Below, piece after piece: positions 1 to 7,800 of a DNA stretch of 8,709 nt. The notes beneath the pieces are model-generated. The model made no database searches and was not told the DNA's origin. It was given only the letters and a program-made list of their open reading frames with translations. Position 1 is the first letter of the stretch, and each line of letters opens with the position of its first letter. The DNA is from Verrucomicrobiota bacterium. GTDB lineage: Bacteria; Verrucomicrobiota; Verrucomicrobiia; Limisphaerales; JAHEOI01. A program made the position numbers and the translations under genes. The stretch spans positions 1 to 8,709 of the forward strand of contig JAHEOI010000138.1 of NCBI GenBank assembly GCA_018610125.1, given 5' to 3'.

Positions 1-518
1 AAGGCTGAAATCGGGATAATCGGTTGCTGTGTCATTTGCGCCAAGGAGACAATCCCGCGTTGGACCTGATACCGTGGCCCGCGTGGACCATCCGGGGTGA
101 TTGCGATATCGTACCCGCGCTCCACCCACGTCATGAGCTCAAGAATGCCTTGCCCGCCTCGCCGGCTGGATGAACCTCGAACCGGCTGCGCGCCGAAGAA
201 TTGCAGTAACTGAGCCAGCTTCCCTCCATCCCGACTCGCACTTACCAATGCGGCCAGACGTCGCTTCCGGGCGGCTTTCCCCAAAAATCGCTTATAGCTC
301 GCCATGGAAATCGCCAACCGGTTGTGCCATATCGCAAAGATCACAGGTCCTTCTCTGACAGCCTTGGCACCGGCGCACTCATGGTCGAATCGAAGTCGGA
401 CGGTCCGAGTCAGCCCACTCAGAATCAGATAGGCCCCCAACATCAACACCTTTTGATGGCGCTTGAGCGTCTTTGGCACAACGCCCCGAGCTGATTGGGT
501 AACCGACTTCGCCTTCAT
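1..518 (-). CDS. Lysophospholipid acyltransferase-like protein (DUF374 family), 3' end cut by window edge
   Basis: Reading down from the ATG at 518-516 gives 172 open codons with no stop before the window edge, so the C-terminus lies outside. Residues about 24-40 are hydrophobic and could be a membrane anchor. The family signature is clear: FAIWHNRLA (61-69, candidate catalytic His65), LVSASRDGGKLAQLL (91-105), a VRGSSSRRGG segment (113-122) and TPDGPRGPRY (141-150). DUF374 proteins are related to acyltransferases of lipid A and phospholipid synthesis and are expected at the inner membrane; the acyl donor and acceptor cannot be read from sequence. The start codon overlaps the ruvA stop in an ATGA, with GAAGAG seven bases upstream, which suggests translational coupling as third gene of the ruvC-ruvA operon. 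A link to recombination is not implied; the co-transcription may be incidental. Family assignment is confident, exact substrate unknown. Confidence 0.87.
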   Translation of the reverse strand, partial: MKAKSVTQSARGVVPKTLKRHQKVLMLGAYLILSGLTRTVRLRFDHECAGAKAVREGPVIFAIWHNRLAISMASYKRFLGKAARKRRLAALVSASRDGGKLAQLLQFFGAQPVRGSSSRRGGQGILELMTWVERGYDIAITPDGPRGPRYQVQRGIVSLAQMTQQPIIPISA

Positions 519-1117
519 TGCGTGCTCTTCAAGCAGAGGCGGACAATTTCATCGACACGGGCTTCTTCCGAGACCTGTTTCAGTGCCGAGCTGACCGCAT
601 TACGCGCTTCATTCGGTTTGAATCCGAGGGCGACCAGACCTTGTACCGCATCATCAATCTTTTGGTCTTCCGCACTGCCCCCTTGCGACGGTCCTTCAAC
701 TTTCTGCGGCGCCCCGCCAACCTTGTCTTTCAGCTCGACAACGATTCGCTCGGCCGTCTTCCGACCGATCCCCGAAATCTGACCCAGGGTCTTGACATTG
801 CCGTCGGCCACCGCGTTTCGGAAAGCTGAGACACTGATCCCACTGAGCACGTTCAGCGCGATTTTCGGTCCAACCCCAGTGACGACCTGGATCAGTTGAC
901 GAAAGAGTGTCCGCTCCGCTTCGCTCATAAAGCCATACAACACATGAGCATCCTCTCGAACCACGAGGTGGGTCAGGATCTTCAACTCATTGCCGACCAC
1001 CGGGAGCTTATCGAAGGAGGAGAGCGGGATCAGCACATCGTAGCCGATCCCCTTGACATCCACCGTAATCCGCGTCGGCAATGCCTCAACGAGTCGTCCT
1101 TGCAAATACGCAATCAT
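515..1117 (-). CDS. ruvA: Holliday junction branch migration complex subunit RuvA
   Basis: This 200-residue protein has the usual RuvA length and full domain order. The N-terminal OB-fold (about 1-64) opens with MIAYLQGRLVE and carries the acidic-pin pair E55-D56 in REDAHVLYGF, which in E. coli RuvA separates strands at the junction centre. Domain II has two helix-hairpin-helix motifs, GVGPKIAL (81-88) and ISGIGRKTAERI (114-125), that bind the junction arms. A variable, Gly/Pro/Ser-rich linker (about 134-152) leads to domain III (about 153-200, AVQGLVALGFKPNEA), which contacts RuvB. RuvA tetramers recognise Holliday junctions in the cytoplasm and load the RuvB motor. The ATG overlaps the ruvC stop by four bases, and an AGAGG lies just upstream at rather short spacing, so coupled translation is likely. 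ruvB is not in the window. Confidence 0.97.
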   Translation of the reverse strand: MIAYLQGRLVEALPTRITVDVKGIGYDVLIPLSSFDKLPVVGNELKILTHLVVREDAHVLYGFMSEAERTLFRQLIQVVTGVGPKIALNVLSGISVSAFRNAVADGNVKTLGQISGIGRKTAERIVVELKDKVGGAPQKVEGPSQGGSAEDQKIDDAVQGLVALGFKPNEARNAVSSALKQVSEEARVDEIVRLCLKSTQ

Positions 1118-1740
1118 AGCCTCTTCGGTGGGCTTACGCCGGCACGGCGGCGCTCATAGACATACGTCAAACCAAGCGCCAAGGCATCCGCCTCATCGCC
1201 CGCCAAATTCGTCTCAAGCCGCATAAGCCGTTGGACCATTTTGGCAACCGCGTGCTTCCGTGCCGCCCCGTACCCTACAATGGCCTGTTTGACCTTCCGA
1301 GGTGCGATTTCGATGATATCGAGCCCGGCTTCGGCCGCTATCATCATAACCACTCCCCGGGCTTGCCCCATAATTAACGCCGTTTTGAGGTTTTGCGCGT
1401 AGAACAAGCCTTCAACGACACAGACCTCCGGCTCGTGGGCTCGAATCGCGTCACGCAGGGTGGATGCGATTTGTACCAGGCATCGTGATCCCGGCCACGC
1501 TCCGGGACAGCGAACCGTACCGGACTGCAATAGATTCGAGTCGGTCTTGACGGCCCGGATAACCCCATAGCCGGTGCTGCGTAACGAAGGGTCGACTCCA
1601 AGGACCACCTGTGACGCTTGCAGCTCCCCTGACAACGCTTTCGTGCCCGCATCGGAGAGAGTTCCTCCCGCCTTGACCTTGGGCCCTCTCCCCGAAAGTC
1701 GGTCCCGAAGTCGCGCAAATTGTTCTCGCGTCATTCCCAC
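1114..1740 (-). CDS. ruvC: Crossover junction endodeoxyribonuclease RuvC with N-terminal extension
   Basis: RuvC resolves Holliday junctions by paired nicks, acting with RuvAB. Numbered from the GTG at 1740, the RNase H-like core begins at VVLGVDPSLRSTGYGV (45-60). The acidic residues are D50, E110 (in VVEGLFYAQN) and D182/D185 (in AGDEADALALGLTY), with spacing matching E. coli D7, E66, D138, D141. The segment VKQAIVGYGAARK (150-162) is the usual DNA-contact region. About 44 residues precede the core, whereas RuvC normally has only a few. Start choices are GTG 1740, ATG 1734 (codon 3) or, giving a standard-length protein of 164 residues, GTG at 1608. The last has AGGGGAG about 15 bases upstream, too far for a good ribosome site, so I keep the long form while noting the doubt. 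It is the first gene of the operon and its stop overlaps ruvA. Confidence 0.95.
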   Translation of the reverse strand: MGMTREQFARLRDRLSGRGPKVKAGGTLSDAGTKALSGELQASQVVLGVDPSLRSTGYGVIRAVKTDSNLLQSGTVRCPGAWPGSRCLVQIASTLRDAIRAHEPEVCVVEGLFYAQNLKTALIMGQARGVVMMIAAEAGLDIIEIAPRKVKQAIVGYGAARKHAVAKMVQRLMRLETNLAGDEADALALGLTYVYERRRAGVSPPKRL

Positions 1741-1797
1741 GCTACCCTAATAGTGACTGAAAAATCGCTCGTTGCCCAACCGAAAAATCCATCGATT
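1741..1797. promoter_or_regulatory. Divergent intergenic region between ruvC and the nuclease-ligase gene
   Basis: These 57 bp must hold the promoters of two divergent transcripts if the long ruvC start is used. An imperfect direct repeat is visible: GAAAAATCGCTCG at 1759-1771 and GAAAAATCCATCG at 1782-1794 (11 of 13 identical, 23 bp apart, about two helical turns). A poor sigma70-like pair for the plus strand could be TTGTTC (1720-1725) and TACCCT (1743-1748), 17 bp apart, which would lie inside the ruvC start region. No LexA-type box was recognised. Function is inferred from position only. Confidence 0.3.
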
Positions 1798-4641
1798 ATG
1801 TCGCCGTTAACGATACGTAAAGAACGGGCGGGGATACATCTGCCCGAGCTCGGGCTCTGGCTCGACGCAAAGGAGCCTGTAACCAACGGAGAAAAGGTCT
1901 TTGTCAGTCATGCCCATGCGGATCATATCGCCGCGCACCATGAGGTCATTTGCAGTCGGGTGACCGCGTCCCTGATGGCCAACCGTTTGAAATCGAACAA
2001 TCCCAAAGTGCATGCGCTCGATTTTGATGCCGTCCAAACATGCCACCACGCCTCTGCCGGTTTTCGGATCACCTTGTTCCCCGCGGGCCACATCTTCGGC
2101 AGTGCCATGGCTTACATCGAAGCCGATGGAGAGAGTCTGCTCTACACCGGCGATTTCAAACTGCGCCCCGGAAAATCGGCGGAGGCATGTTGCCCGCACC
2201 CGGCGGACTATCTGATTATGGAGACCACGTATGGGCGTGCCGGTTACCAATTCCCGCCCACACACGACGTGGTCCAAGGCATTATTCGCTTCTGTCGAGA
2301 GGCCCTCGACAACGGCGAAACGCCATTGCTTCTGGGATACTCGCTCGGGAAAAGTCAGGAATTGCTTCACCCGCTTGGAGACGCCGGCTTCGCTCTTGCG
2401 CTGCACCCCCAAGCCCACAGCTTGACCCAAATCTATGAGCAGCTTGGCCAATCGTTTCCTCCTTACGAAGCATTCGATCCGGCCCAATCCAAGGGGCGCG
2501 TCCTCATCTTCCCGCCCGCTGCCAACCGCACGAAACTGCCTCAGGAGCTGGGACCGGTCCGTACCGCCGCCTTAACCGGATGGGCAATCGATCCAAGCTG
2601 CCGTTTTCGGCATCAGGTCGATGCCGCCTTCCCATTGAGTGATCATGCCGATTTTCCCGATCTCTTGGAGCTCGTTCGACAGGTCCATCCCAAATGCGTC
2701 TACACCATTCACGGCTTTGCCTCCGACTTTGCCGAAACGCTTCGGAAACTTGGTTATGAGGCTCAAGCCATGGACGCCGCAACCGAGCAGCTCGATCTCC
2801 CTTTGCAGGTGCCGCAATCGCACACCTCCACCGCCAAGGTCGACCGGTTCACGAATCCGAACCCCCCCGAAACGATCGAAAACGCTTCTCCCGAAAGGCC
2901 GCCTCCGGCGAGTACCGCGGAGTCCTTATCGGCCTCGCCCGCTTCTTTTCTCGCCTTTTCCAAGGTTTGTGAGCAGATCCGCGCCCATTCGGGAAAGCAC
3001 GACAAGGTCTCCTTGATTGCGGAGTATCTCCAATCGGTCCCGGAAGCAGTATTACGTCAGGTAACAACATGGCTCTCGGGATATCCCTTCCCTCCCCATC
3101 AGCATAAGCCACTCCAGGTCGGCGGAGCACAAATCCGGGACACCATTTGCCAATGTCTCCAACTTACCACCCTCCAGTTCCACCAGACTTACCTTAAGCA
3201 TAGTGATCTCGGTGAAACCGTATTCGATCTCTTTTCAAATCGGCCGCCATCGGCCAATCCCCCCGCCCTTAACGAGGTGGCCGAGTTACTTGAGACGCTC
3301 TATCAAGCCAAGGGACAGCATGCCAAACGAAACACGTTGAGGCAGATGCTCACTCGCACCTCCGCAATGGAGGCCAAGTACTTGGTTAAGATCCTCTCAG
3401 GCGAATTGCGGATCGGCCTTCGCGAAGGACTCCTGGAAGAAGGCGTGGCCCAAGCATTTGCGATCGAGCTTGATGAAATTAAGCGCGCCACGATGTTGAC
3501 GGGCGATCTCGCAGAAATCGCACTTGCAGCTCGAAAAGGAGAGCTTGCAGGGCTGGGCCTTGTACCGTTTCGCCCGTTCAAGTTTATGCTCGCCTCGGCG
3601 GAGCCGACAGCCGCCGCCATTTGGGAACGCGTCCGCACCGATAGCCGAAAAAGGAAATCCGGCGATTCGACAACCTCCGAGGAGCCGAGCCAGACTTGGG
3701 TTGAAGACAAGTACGACGGCATCCGATGTCAGCTTCACAAGAAGGGAGACACGATTCGACTTTACTCCCGCGACCTGCGAGAGGTCACGCCCACATTTTA
3801 TGAAATCGTTGAAGGGGCACGGGATTGGAGCGAAGATGCGATTCTCGATGGTGAGCTGGTGGCCATGAAAGGGGAACAGGCCCTCCCGTTCGCGGAGCTC
3901 CAAAAGCGCCTCGGTCGACAAGCAGATGATCTCTTTCTTCAAGAGGAGATCCCGGTTCGATTTGTCGCTTTCGATTTGCTCTGGCATAACGGCAGGACAT
4001 TGTTGAAAGAGCCTTTTGACACACGGCGCCGGCATTTGGCCGGTCTTGCCCTTCCCAAGGGATGTCGATTGGCGGAAGGCCGATTCGTTTCGTCAGCCGA
4101 GGCAATTGAAACCGCATTTGATGCGGCACGTGAGCGGGGCAATGAAGGGCTTGTCGTCAAAACCCCCCAAAGCCGCTACACACCGGGCCGTCGCGGCTTG
4201 GCTTGGCTCAAGCTCAAGAAAGCTTATGCCCGGCTCGATTGCGTCGTTATCGGTGCCGAGTACGGACATGGGAAACGCCGCAATCTCCTTAGCGATTACA
4301 CCTTTGCGGTCTTGGATGACAGCACACATGAGCTCAAAACCATTGGAAAAGCCTACAGCGGCTTGACCGATCAAGAGATCGCCGATTTGACGCGGCACTT
4401 CCTCCACCACACCAAGCGCCGGAACGGCCGTTACCATGAAGTCGAGCCCGACACCGTCCTGGAAATCGCCTTTGACTCCATCCGCACAAGCAATCGGCAC
4501 ACCAGCGGCCTGGCAATGCGCTTTCCCCGCATCGAGCGAATCCGGTCCGATAAATCGGTCCGCGAAATCGACACCTTGACTACCGCCCGCACCCTTGCAG
4601 CACCCGCCAAGCGATCAACGCGAAGGCGGAAGAGTGGATGA
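1798..4641 (+). CDS. MBL-fold DNA exonuclease fused to ATP-dependent DNA ligase
   Basis: One continuous frame encodes 947 residues from the ATG at 1798. Residues about 1-336 are a metallo-beta-lactamase nuclease of the ligase-associated exonuclease (SNM1/CPSF-like) group: metal motif SHAHADH (37-43), AGHIFGSAM (96-104), YTGDFKLRPG (116-125), METTYG (141-146), LSDHADF (280-286) and TIHGF (303-307). Residues about 337-381 are a Pro/Ser/Thr/Asn-rich linker. Residues about 382-947 are a complete ATP ligase: N-terminal DNA-binding domain (about 385-600), motif I EDKYDGIR with nucleophile K638, SRDLREVTP (657-665), DGELVA (684-689), AFDLLW (724-729), EGLVVK (783-788), WLKLKKAY (803-810), then an OB-fold ending in SGLAMRFPRIERIRSDK. 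Both halves look catalytically intact. Likely role: trimming and sealing DNA ends in repair. The frame is open back to a TTG at 1720, and a GTG lies at 1753; no start has a good ribosome site. I chose the ATG because it avoids the ruvC overlap and the homologous sequence begins close to it. Confidence 0.93.
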   Translation: MSPLTIRKERAGIHLPELGLWLDAKEPVTNGEKVFVSHAHADHIAAHHEVICSRVTASLMANRLKSNNPKVHALDFDAVQTCHHASAGFRITLFPAGHIFGSAMAYIEADGESLLYTGDFKLRPGKSAEACCPHPADYLIMETTYGRAGYQFPPTHDVVQGIIRFCREALDNGETPLLLGYSLGKSQELLHPLGDAGFALALHPQAHSLTQIYEQLGQSFPPYEAFDPAQSKGRVLIFPPAANRTKLPQELGPVRTAALTGWAIDPSCRFRHQVDAAFPLSDHADFPDLLELVRQVHPKCVYTIHGFASDFAETLRKLGYEAQAMDAATEQLDLPLQVPQSHTSTAKVDRFTNPNPPETIENASPERPPPASTAESLSASPASFLAFSKVCEQIRAHSGKHDKVSLIAEYLQSVPEAVLRQVTTWLSGYPFPPHQHKPLQVGGAQIRDTICQCLQLTTLQFHQTYLKHSDLGETVFDLFSNRPPSANPPALNEVAELLETLYQAKGQHAKRNTLRQMLTRTSAMEAKYLVKILSGELRIGLREGLLEEGVAQAFAIELDEIKRATMLTGDLAEIALAARKGELAGLGLVPFRPFKFMLASAEPTAAAIWERVRTDSRKRKSGDSTTSEEPSQTWVEDKYDGIRCQLHKKGDTIRLYSRDLREVTPTFYEIVEGARDWSEDAILDGELVAMKGEQALPFAELQKRLGRQADDLFLQEEIPVRFVAFDLLWHNGRTLLKEPFDTRRRHLAGLALPKGCRLAEGRFVSSAEAIETAFDAARERGNEGLVVKTPQSRYTPGRRGLAWLKLKKAYARLDCVVIGAEYGHGKRRNLLSDYTFAVLDDSTHELKTIGKAYSGLTDQEIADLTRHFLHHTKRRNGRYHEVEPDTVLEIAFDSIRTSNRHTSGLAMRFPRIERIRSDKSVREIDTLTTARTLAAPAKRSTRRRKSG

Positions 4642-4758
4642 GCTCATTTAACAGCCCCTTACCCGCGTTAGCTTATGGAGTGCGCGTGACTTGTCACCGC
4701 TTTCTATTTCCACCTCTCTGGTCAAGTCCTAATTTCAATCCGACACTTTTCTCCGGGA

Positions 4759-4778
4759 GGCGAATGGCCGCCGTTTTT
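4759..4778 (+). terminator. Weak candidate intrinsic terminator for the nuclease-ligase gene
   Basis: GGCG (4759-4762) can pair with CGCC (4769-4772) around a six-base loop, followed after one G by five T. Position, about 120 bp after the plus-strand stop, is reasonable, but a four-pair stem is short for a functional terminator. Confidence 0.25.
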
Positions 4779-4783
4779 CCCCC

Positions 4784-4845
<62 letters not shown>

Positions 4846-7800
4846 CTACAATACCGAGGGGTCGGTGCCGATCGAACCGGCGAGCTCCTTCAGGTAATCG
4901 TCCGACTTCACCCGCTCGAGCTGCCGCGTGGCATCGGCCAGTCGCTCACCGATCCGCAAACGCCCTGCCTCACGCTGGTGACTCTCTTTTTGTAAGAAAT
5001 CGCGCAAGTAACGGATCTGTTGCTCGTAATAGCGAATATCGGATTGCTGTTTCGCTTGAAGACGGCGATGGTACCAATCGCTTTCCAGCATGGTCTCCCG
5101 GCTGAAGAGGGAACGGATTTCCGGGGCCTCAATCCCTTTTCCTTCGTCGTGACCGAATGCCATGATGTGCAATAAGGCTTTAAGGGGAGGCACGGCATCC
5201 TCAACAGAGCCATCCTCAAAGTAACGCTTGGCCACCTGCTGCTGGGTTTCAACGATGTTGTCCACGCCGTCGGCAAAGGCATCCATATCCTGAAGCTCCG
5301 GCTTCAACATATCCCCCGTAAAGACCGCATCCGGGTTGCTGACGACTCGCCCAAAGAACGTGCGGACAAAATTCTCGTTAATCCGGTAGCCGAGTCGACT
5401 CGCGCGCACCCATTTGCCATTATGCTCAAAATCCTCGCATTTTTCGAGGTAGCCATGCTCAAGCATGAACGCAGGGGTCCGCTCTTCGACACCCAAACGG
5501 GCCCATAGCTCGGGAATAAGGAGACTGAGATCATGATCGACCTGGTACTTGGGTCCGATATGCCCTGAAGCGGTCGTAAAGCCCCGATAATCCGTTACCA
5601 GATAGGAGACAAGCGCGTTGTTGAGATCCACGATAGGCAACAAGGCATTGAATGGTCCCTTCGTGAGCGCTCCCTCCGATCCGGCGCCGGTTGTCGAAGG
5701 GCTCTTACCGGTTAGACTGCTGATAAAGTCCATGAACAATTCGGGAAGCTCTTGATAATGTACCGGATTGTAGACCGCCAGCGAGCGGATCCCGGCTTCC
5801 TTGTTCGGAGGATTATTGCGTCGACCGGGCAGCACGGCATTAACAGGGTAGGGGACCGGGGCATTGGAAGGGATCCTTCGAAAGAGCCGGGTCCCCAGCT
5901 CGGCCAAATACCGTAATCTAGGATTTTCCAGATCGGGCCGGTTCTGCAAGTACCTTGGATTCTTGCTTGGGACGCCGTGGATCAGGCGCGGATGTGCCGA
6001 CGAAATAAAATAGCCATCGTCGTTGTCGTTGACAAACCCGGAGATCAGGCTTTGCATCGGCCCCGTGAACTCGTCAAAATGAATGACATCTTCAATGATC
6101 TCTTTTGCGTCAGCCCGAGTCAGCGGTTCATAGTTTGAAAAGAAATTACCCGGTTTGGAGAAATCATACTCCGTCTTGTGATCATACCCCCGATGAATCG
6201 CCTCATCCGGTCGTTGAAAAAGCCGGTTCTCACAATTGACAACAAACTTCACCGAAGGATTCTCATATTTCGGATTCAATCCTTGTAGGCGGTCGCTCGA
6301 AATAACCGCGGAAGCGGTGATATCATCCTCCATCTGGAGCTTGACAGAGGGCTGAAAATCTTTCCGAAGACTGAAGGTCCGCCATAATCCATCGCTGGTA
6401 AACCCGACCCGGAGATATTGAGTGATCAAGGTTTGCCCCTTATATTTCAGTTCGTTGCCTGCCATGCCGTTAATGACATCGACACTAAAGAACCGCCGCC
6501 AATCGTTCCCCCATTCAGGTCGATAAAAGCGTTTCAGAACAAAGACCAAGTCCTTGATGTGCCGCGGAATCGAGCGCACCCATTCATTGTATTCGTCCGT
6601 GTAATTGACACTCGGAGTCAAAAGCTTGATCACCGAACCCAGCGAGCGATCGGAGCTTAAAATCGGTCGATTGCGATGCGGTCGATTGAGATGGGGATTC
6701 CAAAACCGTTGACTATAATCCTTCTCGAGAATCTCTTGGACTTGATCAAAATCGTTTTCAATGTCCGCGGTAAAGACGGGACCGCCAATGATGGCGTCGG
6801 CCAGCGGCTTGGAGATTTCCGATTTCCCGCCACCGGAAACGGTGCACGGCTTGTGGCAAAAGGTGCCCTCAGCCGTTGTCCCCACCAAGCGCCAGTGGCG
6901 CGCCGCTCGCGGCTTGACCATTTCCACCTTATACCCGGAGGGGAGCACATACGTCCGCTTCGGTAACAGCTTGATCGTTTCGGTCCGCTCTCCCTTTTTC
7001 CAAACAATCTTCTGCTCCCTCAAATAGATTTGCACATCCTCAGGGACGTAAATGATATCCCGATAGTAACGATCAATCCCATAGCCTTCGGGCTGAAGCT
7101 CCATCCGATCCGAGTAATTCCGGACGACCTCCTCAAAGGTGTGATCGACAATCGGGTAATAGCGGCTCAAGCGGAAGTCTTCGCCAAGATCATAAGTCGG
7201 AAAAACCACCGCGCCGCCGGAATGCTCTTCCTCACAGGTTCCACAGAGATTTGCGGCAAAGCTGATCTGCGTTTTAACCTCCTTCTTACAGTAACCGAAG
7301 TAGTTATCGGTGATCAGGGTCACGATCACGCCGTGCTTATCGCGAGCCGTGATCTTGAAGTCATTCCCATCGTTGTAAAGCTCGGTCTCCTTCTCCCAGC
7401 ACATCCCATCACGCCGCTGTCGTTCGGTCGCTTGGCTGACGGGAGGCAATCCCAGATCACGCTTTGACAAGCATTTCAAATGCGGGGCCAGGACCACGCA
7501 GCCTGTCTGCCCGGTCCATCGCTCCACATCCAATTGGGCATCGTTGTCCGGCAAGTATGGATCGCCCGCATTGCCGAAGATGCTCTCAACGAAATCGAGA
7601 TTGCTGACAAGCCCGCCCGGGGCGAAAAACCGAGTCTCCATAGAACGGCTGTGAGATACCCCCGGGATGTCGGGGAACACAATCGGCCTCAGCAGAAGGG
7701 AAACCAAAATCTCGGCTTGCTGCTCCTGGTTGGAGGTGAATGGCAGGCCCAGCAACTCTCGGGGTGGTCTGAAGGCCTCGCGCAGGAGCTCGGCAAATAC

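Noticed and set aside
170..358. 62-codon plus-strand open frame at the left end
   Set aside because: It is antisense to the DUF374 acyltransferase frame, whose conserved motifs span this segment.
1807..2487. 226-codon open frame on the minus strand inside the nuclease domain
   Set aside because: It is antisense to a region with clear MBL motifs, resembles no family I know, and is explained by GC-rich codon structure.
3397..4035. 212-codon open frame on the minus strand inside the ligase domain
   Set aside because: The opposite strand carries ordered ligase motifs with intact catalytic residues; the frame is a shadow.
4686..4697. Inverted repeat GTGAC-TT-GTCAC in the convergent region
   Set aside because: Five pairs with a two-base gap and no T-run; too short to call a terminator or operator.
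7030..7467. 145-codon plus-strand open frame inside the carboxykinase-like gene
   Set aside because: It is antisense to a continuous 1153-codon gene and shows no recognisable motif or ribosome site.
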